A stretch of DNA of 34,888 nt, from assembly GCA_018608545.1 (NCBI GenBank), contig JABAZI010000051.1, positions 1 to 34,888 on the forward strand, read 5' to 3'. The position numbers and the translations under genes were made by a program. Source of the DNA: Polaribacter sp. (lineage in GTDB: Bacteria > Bacteroidota > Bacteroidia > Flavobacteriales > Flavobacteriaceae). Every line of letters starts with the position of its first letter. Position 1 is the stretch's first letter. The notes below the pieces were generated by a model, which had not been told where the DNA came from, did no database searches, and saw only the letters and a program-made list of their open reading frames with translations. Positions 16,360 to 24,117 of this stretch are shown in pieces.

Positions 16360-16545
16360 GTAATGTTGATTGTTGTTTGGTTTACAATGTACGTTAAAAA
16401 TAATAAAAACAGGGGTTTAATGAATAAATGTATCATTATGTATGGTAAATTTCACAATAAAATTATAGCAATAATAGTAATTTAAAAGAAAAATATTTTT
16501 TTATATTTATTAATTTTATTAATTTTATTGAAATTTAATAGGGTT

Positions 16546-16734
16546 ATGAATTTTATAAAAAAAATTGGTTTGAGTAATCTCCTAATATTATTACTTTGCG
16601 CTTCCATAATATTGTTATCAGAATACCTGTTTTTAACCGGAGAAAAACTACATGGAATTTTTATTGGATTATGGGCTCCTACTTTATTAGGAGTAATTAT
16701 TTATTTAAAACTGATCAAGTATGAACGCAAATAA
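16546..16734 (+). CDS. Small two-helix membrane protein, unknown function
   Basis: The reading frame is open from a TTG at 16528, but the ATG at 16546 gives a cleaner start (62 residues, MNFIKKIGLSN). Two hydrophobic helices (about 9-28 and 37-55) are separated by the short polar loop LTGEKLHG, and the C-terminus KYERK is basic. It is divergent from the regulator gene. Its last 14 bases overlap the start of a second tiny membrane-protein frame, which suggests translational coupling. I do not recognise a named family. That both frames look membrane-like and do not resemble shadows of a longer gene supports a real gene. Confidence 0.6.
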   Translation: MNFIKKIGLSNLLILLLCASIILLSEYLFLTGEKLHGIFIGLWAPTLLGVIIYLKLIKYERK

Positions 16735-16828
16735 TATTGTACTGTATTTTTCAATTTTTGTTGGAATCTGTGTCTTGTTTTGGGCTTTTTTTATGATCAA
16801 CGAATTCAATAAAGTCAGTAAAAATTAA
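16721..16828 (+). CDS. 35-residue single-helix membrane protein, unknown function
   Basis: ATG at 16721 opens a frame of 35 codons: MNANN, a hydrophobic helix from about residue 6 to 26, and the tail MINEFNKVSKN. It overlaps the preceding small membrane gene by 14 bases in a different frame, and its stop overlaps the 3' end of holA (opposite strand) by 4 bases. The hydrophobic-then-basic layout and the tight packing suggest a real small protein working with its neighbour. No family is recognised, and a chance frame cannot be excluded at this length. Confidence 0.42.
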   Translation: MNANNIVLYFSIFVGICVLFWAFFMINEFNKVSKN

Positions 16829-17826
16829 TGTAAAATAGTGAACAACAATTCTTTCAAAATATCATTTTGAGACTGATTTGCTCCTACTCCTTTACTTTTT
16901 ACATCTGCTTCTCTAAGTAGTGCAATGATGCTTGCTACTTTTCTCATTGGATAATTTCTCGCCGCAAGAAAATACTCATCGACAAAATAAGGACTTACTC
17001 CTATTGCTTTAGCAACAGCATTTTTTGACTTATCCTGGAGTGCATGAAACATAAGTAACTGTGTAAAAAAGCTATTTAACAAAGAAATTGTCATTACTAG
17101 AGGATTATTTTTTGGATTCTCTGAAAAATAGTTGATAATTCTATTTGCTTTTACAATATTTTTTTCCCCCAACGATTTACGCAGTTCAAAATTATTAAAA
17201 TCTTTAGAAATACCAATATTATCCTCTATGTGTGAGGCCGTAATAATTTGCTCTTTTGGAAGAATGAGTAACAGTTTATCCAATTCATTTGATATTTTAC
17301 TAAGATCCGCCCCTAAAAACTCAACTAACATCTGAGCTGCCTTTGGCTCAATTTGATATTTTTTTCCACTTAAAACTCTTCGAATCCAATCTGAAACCTG
17401 ATTTTCATATAGTTTTTTACTTTCAAAAAGTAGACCAGACTTTGCAATTGCTTTGCACAACTTTTTACGTTTATCAAGTTTTTTATATTTATAATTTAAA
17501 ACGAGTACGGTTGTCGGTTGTGGATTCTCTGCGTAGGAAACTAACTTTTCGATATTCCTACTCAGATCCTGGGCTTCTTTAACAATTATCACCTGTTTAT
17601 CAGCCATCATGGGATATCGTTTCGCAGATGAAACAATGTCTTCAATACTTGAATCTCTTCCATACATGATTTGCTGATTGAAACCTTTTTCAGTTTCATC
17701 CAAAATATTTTGTTCTATAAAATCAGATATTTTATCGATGTAGTAAGGTTCTTCACCCATTAAAAAATAAATAGGTTTTATATTTCCCTTCTTAATATCT
17801 GAAACAATGGCTCTAATCTCGTTCAT
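16825..17826 (-). CDS. holA: DNA polymerase III subunit delta
   Basis: The start at 17826 (333 residues, MNEIRAIVSDIKKG) is preferred to one nine codons upstream, because it begins at the usual family N-terminus and does not overlap the divergent gene. Features are IKPIYFLMGEEPYYIDKISDF near 14-34, the KQVIIVKEAQDLS strand, LVEFLGADLSKISNELDKLLL and the C-terminal helical domain with NPLVMTISLLNSFFTQLLMFHAL. The delta subunit opens the sliding clamp as part of the clamp-loader complex. It is divergent from the HsdR N-terminal-domain gene, with only 17 bases between the two start codons, so their promoters must overlap or lie in each other's coding region. Confidence 0.92.
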   Translation of the reverse strand: MNEIRAIVSDIKKGNIKPIYFLMGEEPYYIDKISDFIEQNILDETEKGFNQQIMYGRDSSIEDIVSSAKRYPMMADKQVIIVKEAQDLSRNIEKLVSYAENPQPTTVLVLNYKYKKLDKRKKLCKAIAKSGLLFESKKLYENQVSDWIRRVLSGKKYQIEPKAAQMLVEFLGADLSKISNELDKLLLILPKEQIITASHIEDNIGISKDFNNFELRKSLGEKNIVKANRIINYFSENPKNNPLVMTISLLNSFFTQLLMFHALQDKSKNAVAKAIGVSPYFVDEYFLAARNYPMRKVASIIALLREADVKSKGVGANQSQNDILKELLFTILH

Positions 17827-17843
17827 TTTATTACTTTTGATTG

Positions 17844-18290
17844 ATGCAAACACTCAATCTACCAACTTATAATTTTAAACTCAAAAATAGTCAAAATAAG
17901 ACGCTTATTTTTGATAAATTGAGAAAAAAATATGTGGTACTAACTCCAGAGGAATGGGTACGTCAACATTTTGTGCATTTTTTGATTGATCAAAAAAAAT
18001 ACCCTGAAACTTTAATAGCAATAGAAAAGCAATTAACCATCAATAATTTAAAAAAAAGAACGGATATTTTAATATTCAATTCAGATGGAAAACCAGAGGT
18101 TATTATTGAATGCAAAGCCCCTTCAATTAAAATTTCACAAAAAACTTTTGATCAAATTGCACGTTATAATTTACAATTAAAAGCTGAATTTTTAATTGTA
18201 ACGAATGGATTAACTCATTTTTATTGTAAAATGGATTTCAAAAATAAAACCTATATTTTCTTAAAAAATCTTCCTGATTACAAATCATAA
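17844..18290 (+). CDS. Stand-alone HsdR N-terminal-domain (HSDR_N_2) protein
   Basis: The ATG at 17844 gives 148 residues; an in-frame TTG lies immediately before it. The protein matches the N-terminal endonuclease-like domain of type I restriction R subunits: a helical start with PEEWVRQHFVHFL at 35-47, then the PD-(D/E)XK-type core with Asp74 in RTDILIF and Glu89-Cys-Lys91 in EVIIECKAPS, then a Gln in the following helix. The rest of an R subunit (helicase, C-terminal domain) is missing, and no M or S subunit is nearby. It sits beside holA, an arrangement I recall as common in Flavobacteriaceae, so it is probably a core nuclease-fold protein of unknown role and not part of a restriction system. 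The activity is inferred from the motif only. Confidence 0.8.
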   Translation: MQTLNLPTYNFKLKNSQNKTLIFDKLRKKYVVLTPEEWVRQHFVHFLIDQKKYPETLIAIEKQLTINNLKKRTDILIFNSDGKPEVIIECKAPSIKISQKTFDQIARYNLQLKAEFLIVTNGLTHFYCKMDFKNKTYIFLKNLPDYKS

Positions 18291-18291
18291 G

Positions 18292-18316
18292 AAGTTCTTT
18301 TTTATTAAGAGAACTT
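18292..18316 (+). terminator. Stem-loop after the HsdR N-terminal-domain gene
   Basis: Arms 18292-18301 and 18307-18316 (AAGTTCTTTT and AAGAGAACTT) pair with one G-U, around a 5-base loop, directly after the stop codon. There is no T-tract downstream, so it is only a possible terminator or mRNA 3' end. Confidence 0.35.
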
Positions 18317-18355
18317 TAAGCATAAACTAATTTATAATCTGTATTTTCGCGGAAC

Positions 18356-19354
18356 TTGAAAACAGCAATCGTCATATTAAATTGGAATGGCCAAAAATTA
18401 TTAGAACAATTTTTACCTTCTGTCGTTAATTTTAGTTTGGATGAAGCTACTATTTACATAGCTGATAACGCTTCAACAGACGACTCTGTATCTTATGTAA
18501 AAACTCATTTTCCATCCGTTAAAATCATTAAAAACAGTCAAAATGGAGGATATTCAAAAGGGTACAACGATGCTTTAAAAACTATTGACGCAGATATTTA
18601 TTGTCTTTTAAATTCTGATGTCGAAGTTACAGAAAACTGGCTAAAACCCATCACTGAAGCTTTTAGAAATGATATAAATACCGCTATTATTCAACCTAAG
18701 CTATTAGACTTTAAAGAAAAAACAAAGTTCGAATACGCAGGTGCTGGAGGTGGTTTTATCGATATATTTGGATACCCTTATTGTAGGGGACGTATTTTCA
18801 ACTATTTAGAAACAGATCATGGTCAATTTGATGATGAAACCGAAATATTCTGGGCCTCTGGTGCTTGTTTATTTATCCGATCAACAGTATATCATGAAGT
18901 GGGAGGTTTAGACGAAGATTATTTTGCACATCAGGAGGAAATTGATTTGTGCTGGAGAACTCAAAATCTTGGATACAAGGTAAAATACGTAGGATCATCG
19001 AGTGTCTACCATGTTGGCGGAGCTACCTTAAAAGAAACAAATCCTCACAAAACATTTTTAAATTTCAGGAACAGCCTTCTAAATGTGGTTAAAAACGTAC
19101 CAAAAGAAAGGTTTTTATTCGTCATTTTTTCACGATTGCTTTTAGATGGGATTGCGGGTATTAAATTCATAATTGAGTTAAGACCTATCCATACCCTAGC
19201 AATTATCAAAGCACATATAAGTTTATATAAAAATTCAATTAAATTTTTAAAAAAACGAAAAAAATTACAAAAAAAATCGTCTTATTTCAAACATACAAGT
19301 ATCGTGAGTCAATACTTTATCTTTCACAGAATAAAATTTAAAAATTTAAAATAG
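18356..19354 (+). CDS. Glycosyltransferase family 2 protein (rhamnosyltransferase-like)
   Basis: A 332-residue GT2 enzyme with a TTG start: the family's typical N-terminus KTAIVILNWNG follows immediately, and no in-frame ATG precedes it. The GT-A core shows YIADNASTDDSV near 34-45, the nucleotide-sugar and metal site LLNSDVEV near 88-95, and the acceptor block WASGACLFIRSTVYHEVGGLD with EEIDLCWRTQNLGYKV. The C-terminal part carries a hydrophobic stretch (FLFVIFSRLLLDGIAGIKFI) and a basic tail, suggesting membrane association. Such enzymes (COG1216) add sugars to cell-surface glycans such as O-antigen or exopolysaccharide. Donor and acceptor are unknown. It is the only glycan-building gene in this part of the window, next to housekeeping genes. 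Confidence 0.88.
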   Translation: MKTAIVILNWNGQKLLEQFLPSVVNFSLDEATIYIADNASTDDSVSYVKTHFPSVKIIKNSQNGGYSKGYNDALKTIDADIYCLLNSDVEVTENWLKPITEAFRNDINTAIIQPKLLDFKEKTKFEYAGAGGGFIDIFGYPYCRGRIFNYLETDHGQFDDETEIFWASGACLFIRSTVYHEVGGLDEDYFAHQEEIDLCWRTQNLGYKVKYVGSSSVYHVGGATLKETNPHKTFLNFRNSLLNVVKNVPKERFLFVIFSRLLLDGIAGIKFIIELRPIHTLAIIKAHISLYKNSIKFLKKRKKLQKKSSYFKHTSIVSQYFIFHRIKFKNLK

Positions 19355-19396
19355 CGAACAAAAATCGCTGCGATTTAGAGTAAATGACTTGATTAC

Positions 19397-20014
19397 TTAA
19401 AACACATCAACACGCCCTTTCCCCTCTCTTATAATAACCGGAGCATCTATTAAATCGACAACTGTAGATGCATAGTTATCTCCATAACCACCGTCTATAA
19501 CTATGTCTACTTTTTTTTCCCATTTTTCAAAAATCAATTCTGGATCTGTAATATACTCTAAGACCTCATCTTCATCTTTGATCGAAGTGGATACAATTGG
19601 GTTCCCTAAGGTCTCTATAATTGATCGTACTATGTTATTATCAGGTATTCTAATCCCTACTGTTTTTTTCTTTTTAAATACCTTAGGTAAGGTATTACTC
19701 CCCGGTAATATAAAAGTATAGGGTCCTGGCAGGGTTCTTTTGAGTATTTTAAAAGTAGGGCTGTCTAACTGCTTTACATAATCTGATAAGTGACTTAAAT
19801 TATTAAAAATGAATGAAAATGTTGCTTTTTCTAATTTCACACCTTTTAACATCGCTAGTCTTTCTAATGCTCTATTATTTTTAAGATCACAACCCAAACC
19901 ATAAATAGTATCGGTTGGAAATATCACAAGTCCTCCTTTTTTTAATACAGCAACAACTTCATCTACCAACTGCTGATTGGGGTTGTCATTATATATTTTT
20001 ATAAATTTTGCCAT
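19397..20014 (-). CDS. YciO/YrdC/Sua5 family protein (L-threonylcarbamoyladenylate synthase-like)
   Basis: A 205-residue single-domain protein. GGLVIFPTDTIYGLGCDLKN near 27-46, RTLPGPYTFILPG, TVGIRIPDN, GNPIVSTSI and the C-terminal VDIVIDGGYG with VIIREGKGRVD are all family hallmarks. The family makes threonylcarbamoyl-AMP for the t6A37 modification of tRNA. The length and start (FIKIYNDNPNQQL) look closer to the YciO branch than to TsaC or full-length Sua5, so its role as the main t6A enzyme is less certain. It converges with the GT2 gene, with 42 bases between them containing only a short AAATCG-CTG-CGATTT dyad (19362-19376). Confidence 0.85.
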   Translation of the reverse strand: MAKFIKIYNDNPNQQLVDEVVAVLKKGGLVIFPTDTIYGLGCDLKNNRALERLAMLKGVKLEKATFSFIFNNLSHLSDYVKQLDSPTFKILKRTLPGPYTFILPGSNTLPKVFKKKKTVGIRIPDNNIVRSIIETLGNPIVSTSIKDEDEVLEYITDPELIFEKWEKKVDIVIDGGYGDNYASTVVDLIDAPVIIREGKGRVDVF

Positions 20015-20035
20015 GTTATAAAACTACAAAAACTC

Positions 20036-20061
20036 AACTTAATGATAAAACAAGTTAAGTT
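20036..20061 (-). terminator. Weak hairpin downstream of the response-regulator gene
   Basis: Arms AACTTAA (20036-20042) and TTAAGTT (20055-20061) form a 7-base stem with a 12-base loop. On the minus strand a five-T run follows three bases later. The A-rich stem makes this a low-confidence terminator for the kinase/regulator operon. Confidence 0.3.
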
Positions 20062-20085
20062 TATTAAAAAAAAAATTATAGGCTT

Positions 20086-20787
20086 CTAGGATTTATCTAA
20101 CATTCTGAAACCTTCTCCATGAATATTTAAAATTTCTACATTCTCATCAGGTTTCAGATATTTACGAAGCTTCGCAATGTATACATCCATACTTCTTGAG
20201 GTGAAATAATTGTCATCTCTCCATATTTTTGTAAGGGCCAATTCTCTTGGCATTAAATCATTTTTATGAATTGCTAGCATTCGTAATAATTTACTTTCTT
20301 TTGGAGAAAGTTTTATGGGCTCTCCATGTTCACCTACAGAGAGGTGTCTTAATTTAGAATTAAAGAAAAAACCAGCTATTTTAAATTCAAATTGTTCAAA
20401 ATCAGCAGATTTATCAATCCCCTTTCTTTGTAAGATTGCCTTAATTTTATGTAACAATACTTCTGAATCAAAAGGTTTATTTAGGTAATCATCTGCCCCT
20501 ACGGCATACCCTTTTAAAACATCCTCTTTTAAAGTTTTTGCAGTTAAAAATATTATTGGAACCTCTTTATTTGTTCCCCTAATATCTTGCGCCAAAGAAA
20601 AACCATCTTTACGCGGCATCATTACATCTAAAATACAAAGATCATAATCGCTGTTTTTAAACATAATTAACCCTTCTATTCCATCCTTAGCATGCGTAAC
20701 ATCATAATCATTTAATGTTAAATAATCCTTTAAGACAGTTCCAAAATTTGGATCATCTTCTACTAATAAAATCTTCTTACTTTCCAT
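20086..20787 (-). CDS. OmpR/PhoB-family response regulator
   Basis: A 233-residue two-domain regulator. The receiver domain (about 1-120) has acidic residues Asp11-Asp12, phospho-acceptor Asp54 in CILDVMMP, Thr82 and Lys104 in LNKPFD. The C-terminal winged helix (about 135-230) shows KLSPKESKLLRMLAIHKND, the SRSMDVYIAKLRKYL recognition region and ILNIHGEGFRML. It is transcribed directly after the sensor kinase gene (14 bases) and is its expected partner. It resembles the RprY type of Bacteroidota. Target genes cannot be read from the sequence. Confidence 0.95.
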   Translation of the reverse strand: MESKKILLVEDDPNFGTVLKDYLTLNDYDVTHAKDGIEGLIMFKNSDYDLCILDVMMPRKDGFSLAQDIRGTNKEVPIIFLTAKTLKEDVLKGYAVGADDYLNKPFDSEVLLHKIKAILQRKGIDKSADFEQFEFKIAGFFFNSKLRHLSVGEHGEPIKLSPKESKLLRMLAIHKNDLMPRELALTKIWRDDNYFTSRSMDVYIAKLRKYLKPDENVEILNIHGEGFRMLDKS

Positions 20788-20801
20788 TGTTATACTTTTT
20801 T

Positions 20802-22370
20802 TTAAATTAAAGGTAATTTTACCGTAAACACACTTCCGATCCCTTTTTCACTTTCAACCAGAACTTCACCATAATGTTTATCTATTATTTGTTTTACATA
20901 AGCGAGACCAAGCCCATGACCCTTTACATCATGAATATTTCCTTTTTGCGCTCTATAAAACTTATCAAAAACCTGCTTTTGAACAACTTTACTCATTCCG
21001 ATTCCTGTGTCTTTTATTTTAAAGATAAAATAATTATTTGTAGAATCAGTGCTTACGTTTATTCTTGGCAAACCATCAGAATACTTTAAAGCATTTTCTA
21101 ATATATTAACAACTACGTTCGTTAAATGAAAATGATTTCCCATCACTTCAGCTGTTGATGCTTCTAATTGAACATTCAAAGAACTTTGACTATCTTCTAT
21201 CAATAAATTTATACGTGTGATCGCATCCTCTATTACATCATGCATGTCAATGACCTCTTTGCTAATCTCTATTTGATTTTTTTCTAAACTAGAAATTCTT
21301 AGGACATTTTCTACTTGTGAATGCATTCTTTTATTTTCATCCCTTATCATTCGAACATACCGCAAAACCTTATCATTATCATTTATAATCTTTGGGTTTT
21401 TAATAGAATCTAATGCTAAATTAATAGTCGCAATCGGTGTTTTGAATTCATGCGTCATGTTGTTTATAAAATCAGTTTTGATTTCTGAAATTTTCTTTTG
21501 TCTTATTAATTGATATAAAGAACTTGAGAAAGCAAGTATAATGATTAAGATAAAAAATAAAGATAAAATTAAAATATTCGATATCTCCGAAAGTATGTGC
21601 TTGTTTTTGGTCGGAAAAGTAACATATAACTCATACTCTACCTCACCGTTTGGGTTTAAAAAAAAAGGATAGCGATAACTGTCTTTTTTATTAATCGTAT
21701 AATAGCCAGATTTTAATTTTGTAGCTAAACCATCTACACTATATACACCATATTTAAAATCTAACTTGATATTTCGTTTTTCTAATTCCTCTTTAATTGT
21801 TGTATTTAGCTCTCTATTTCTGACTCTTTGATGAAGAGGCTTGGTTTTTTTGTAAGCTTCTAAAGCTCGATTAAAATATGGTTTCTCCATATCTTTGTAT
21901 CTTTTAGTAAACGAATATCTTTTTTGATCCTCATTACTAAAAATATTATCAACCCCTTTGATTAATCTTGTCTGAAAAAAATCTTGTTTGCCTGAGACTC
22001 TCTTTAGTATGATCGTATCATTATCTAAAAAATCAGTAGGTAATTTAAAATTTTTTTCTAAAAATGTTCCACCAAATGTAATGCGCTGTTTGGTCGTAGT
22101 ATCGATTTGTTGAAAAAAATAGTTTTTAATTTGAGCATTGGTCGCTAAGCCTATATTATCTATTAAACCGTCTATTTGTTTTTCAAATTCGGCTTCCTCT
22201 CTCTCATTTATTCTCTCAGAAACACGACTTAAAGTCTTTTGTACGTCGTTCTTAAATTGCTGCTTCTTGCTTTCTATGGTATTGTTAATCCAATAAAGTT
22301 GAATTGCAATTATTCCAATTAATGAGATACTCATTAATCCAACAATGAGAACAAACATTCTTTTACCCAT
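20802..22370 (-). CDS. Membrane sensor histidine kinase
   Basis: The 522-residue kinase has two membrane helices (about 6-27 and 264-286) bracketing a periplasmic sensor domain of some 235 residues with no recognised fold. The catalytic part follows: H-box NMTHEFKTPIATINLA with His307, N-box NILENALKYSD at 422-432, G1 DTGIGM at 454-459, F-box FDKFYRA, and G2 GHGLGLAYV near 484-492. It should autophosphorylate and pass phosphate to the response regulator encoded 14 bases downstream. On the minus strand a TAACTTTG box (22382 to 22375) ends only four bases before the start codon, so the transcript may have a very short leader or none. Confidence 0.95.
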   Translation of the reverse strand: MGKRMFVLIVGLMSISLIGIIAIQLYWINNTIESKKQQFKNDVQKTLSRVSERINEREEAEFEKQIDGLIDNIGLATNAQIKNYFFQQIDTTTKQRITFGGTFLEKNFKLPTDFLDNDTIILKRVSGKQDFFQTRLIKGVDNIFSNEDQKRYSFTKRYKDMEKPYFNRALEAYKKTKPLHQRVRNRELNTTIKEELEKRNIKLDFKYGVYSVDGLATKLKSGYYTINKKDSYRYPFFLNPNGEVEYELYVTFPTKNKHILSEISNILILSLFFILIIILAFSSSLYQLIRQKKISEIKTDFINNMTHEFKTPIATINLALDSIKNPKIINDNDKVLRYVRMIRDENKRMHSQVENVLRISSLEKNQIEISKEVIDMHDVIEDAITRINLLIEDSQSSLNVQLEASTAEVMGNHFHLTNVVVNILENALKYSDGLPRINVSTDSTNNYFIFKIKDTGIGMSKVVQKQVFDKFYRAQKGNIHDVKGHGLGLAYVKQIIDKHYGEVLVESEKGIGSVFTVKLPLI

Positions 22371-22374
22371 ATAT

Positions 22375-22382
22375 CAAAGTTA
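22375..22382 (-). promoter_or_regulatory. Candidate -7 box of the histidine-kinase operon
   Basis: On the minus strand the bases read TAACTTTG, matching TAnnTTTG, four bases before the start codon. Transcription from here would give an almost leaderless mRNA. No good TTG -33 element was found at the expected distance. Confidence 0.35.
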
Positions 22383-22471
22383 GAACTTTAAATTAAAAAA
22401 ATTAATGCTTTTTTTAAAAAATTAACAGTTTTACCTAAATTTTGTGCATAAATTAACATTATCATTAGACT

Positions 22472-23071
22472 TTAATCAAACACACAAGGTTTTTTTGTTA
22501 AAATATTGTGGATTCTTATTATTTGAGATTTAACCTTTTCTTGAGTGGAACTATAAATTATATAGTTGGATTGTAAGTGTTTTATTTTTTCTGAATATTG
22601 ATTTTTAATTCTAAATTCTACAGCTGCTCTTGAACTTTGATCTCTTAGCATTGTTCTTTTTATTCTAATGTCTAAGGGTGTAAAAACAGAAATAATAATA
22701 TCACAATTTAAATTACTTTTACTTTCAAAAAGAATTGCATTTTCATATAGTATGTATTCTTTATGGGCGTGAAGATTCTTAAAATACTGAAAATGTTTTC
22801 TCACCTCTGGATGAACCAATGAGGTTAGAAGTTCTAATTTACTTTTGTCATTAAAAACTAAAGACGCTATGTAAGCGCTATTCAATTGATTATTTAAATA
22901 GGATTTTTCTCCAAATTGCTGAATAATTTTTGATTTAATCGTCGAGGAAGAATTCATTATTTTTTTTGCTTCAAAATCAGCATTGTAGATAACAACATTT
23001 TCAAACTCGTCGAATAGGGCTGCTATGGTTGTTTTACCACTTCCTATTCCTCCTGTTAAACCAACTACCAT
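22472..23071 (-). CDS. coaE: Dephospho-CoA kinase
   Basis: A 199-residue protein of normal family length. The P-loop GLTGGIGSGKTT at 4-15 is followed by VVIYNADFEAKKIM (the substrate-binding Asp) and SLVHPEVRKHF, then the lid region with RIKRTMLRDQSSRAAVEFRI. It phosphorylates the 3'-hydroxyl of dephospho-CoA, the last step of coenzyme A synthesis. The gene starts one base after the stop of the YbbR-like gene, so the two are translated from one message. Confidence 0.93.
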   Translation of the reverse strand: MVVGLTGGIGSGKTTIAALFDEFENVVIYNADFEAKKIMNSSSTIKSKIIQQFGEKSYLNNQLNSAYIASLVFNDKSKLELLTSLVHPEVRKHFQYFKNLHAHKEYILYENAILFESKSNLNCDIIISVFTPLDIRIKRTMLRDQSSRAAVEFRIKNQYSEKIKHLQSNYIIYSSTQEKVKSQIIRIHNILTKKPCVFD

Positions 23072-23072
23072 T

Positions 23073-24011
23073 TTATTTCTGAATTAAAAAATCAATTTTA
23101 TTTGGAACGACCTTGAAGCTTTTAATAAAACTTGGTTTCTCTGTCACTTTAGGTACTAAATAATCAAGTTTATTCTCATTAGATAACGTGTAATCACAGA
23201 CAACTTCAAAAGAGTTTTTATCAATTTTATTAAAATTAGAAAGACCAACTACAAAATAAACTTTTACAGTTTTATGTAATGAAGTTAAATCAACTTCTTT
23301 GGAAAGATTAAGTACTTTAAAAGGAACTTCAAAAACACCTTCAGTAAACTTTTCTACCTTTCCTGAAATGGTAGCAAACTCTTTCCTAATTTTTAAATTC
23401 TTTGAATTTTCTGGTCGTAAAATTTTAACTTTTTCAGAGAAATCAAACTTCACATCTTCTAGCTTAAGCAACTCTAGGTCAATTTTAACTATTTTGTTTA
23501 GAGAGGTTTCTGGCCCGGATATTAAAATACTATCTGGTTGAATGACTTCGGACTCTAAGATATCATATCCTATATGATAATTGATCTCTAAATTAGGTAT
23601 TAGAGGTACTTTTTTTGAAATCAAACTCCCTAATTCTAAATAGACGGTATCCAAACTAATTTCTTGAATCTCAATTCCAGATCGAAACTGTCTTTGAATC
23701 TTATTTTTTTGATTTTTAAGTAAAAGATAATACTTAAATGTAGCCTTTTTACTCAAAACACTTGCATTAATTTCTATCATTTGATTTGAAAATCTAGATC
23801 TTATGATATTAAACCCAGATGATTTAATGATAAAATCAATTTCATTTATGGGCTCATTTTGAAGAATCTTATCTTGAGAGAGATGCGCATATTTTACAGG
23901 AAGGGTAATCGTAGTTATATAAACTTTTGAGAGCGTAATCAAAAACCAGATTACAACAGTTATTATTAAAAAACCAATAAAACTTTTCGATATTTTTGTA
24001 GTATTTCTCAA
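23073..24011 (-). CDS. YbbR-like domain-containing membrane-anchored protein
   Basis: A 312-residue protein with one N-terminal membrane helix (about 11-31, FIGFLIITVVIWFLITL) and an extracytoplasmic region of beta-rich YbbR-type repeats, for example VPLIPNLEINYHIGYDIL with PDSILISGPETSLNKI, typical of the YbbR/CdaR fold. In Firmicutes, CdaR-type proteins regulate the diadenylate cyclase CdaA. No cyclase gene is in this window, so that role is not supported here. It is the first gene of a pair with coaE; the yajC terminator lies upstream. Confidence 0.72.
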   Translation of the reverse strand: MRNTTKISKSFIGFLIITVVIWFLITLSKVYITTITLPVKYAHLSQDKILQNEPINEIDFIIKSSGFNIIRSRFSNQMIEINASVLSKKATFKYYLLLKNQKNKIQRQFRSGIEIQEISLDTVYLELGSLISKKVPLIPNLEINYHIGYDILESEVIQPDSILISGPETSLNKIVKIDLELLKLEDVKFDFSEKVKILRPENSKNLKIRKEFATISGKVEKFTEGVFEVPFKVLNLSKEVDLTSLHKTVKVYFVVGLSNFNKIDKNSFEVVCDYTLSNENKLDYLVPKVTEKPSFIKSFKVVPNKIDFLIQK

Positions 24012-24053
24012 ATTAAAAATAATATTTTATGCAATCTACACAAAAGCTTTTAA

Positions 24054-24095
24054 ACAAAAAAAAGTGAGCAATGCCTATAAAGAACATAACTCACT
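24054..24095 (-). terminator. Rho-independent terminator after yajC
   Basis: Arms AGTGAG (24063-24068) and CTCACT (24090-24095), with additional inner GCAATG/CATAAC-region pairing, form a stem on the minus strand that is followed by a run of eight T (A-run 24056-24063 on the plus strand). It lies 22 bases after the yajC stop and separates the nusB-DUF1573-yajC transcript from the YbbR-coaE transcript. Confidence 0.7.
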
Positions 24096-24117
24096 AACTC
24101 GTTTAAAATTTCGCTTT

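Noticed and set aside
16505-16530. Short tandem TATTAATTT repeats before the small membrane gene as an iteron or regulatory array.
   Set aside because: Only about two and a half copies of an A/T-only unit are present, as expected by chance in this composition.
16528-16545. TTG at 16528 as the start of the small membrane protein.
   Set aside because: The ATG at 16546 gives a shorter basic start followed directly by the first helix, the usual layout; the six added residues carry no signal.
17844-18290. Part of a type I restriction-modification system.
   Set aside because: Only the N-terminal domain is present, with no helicase, HsdM or HsdS nearby; the neighbours are core genes.
19362-19376. 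AAATCG-CTG-CGATTT as a terminator between the convergent GT2 and YciO-like genes.
   Set aside because: The stem is only six bases with a three-base loop, and no T-tract follows on either strand.
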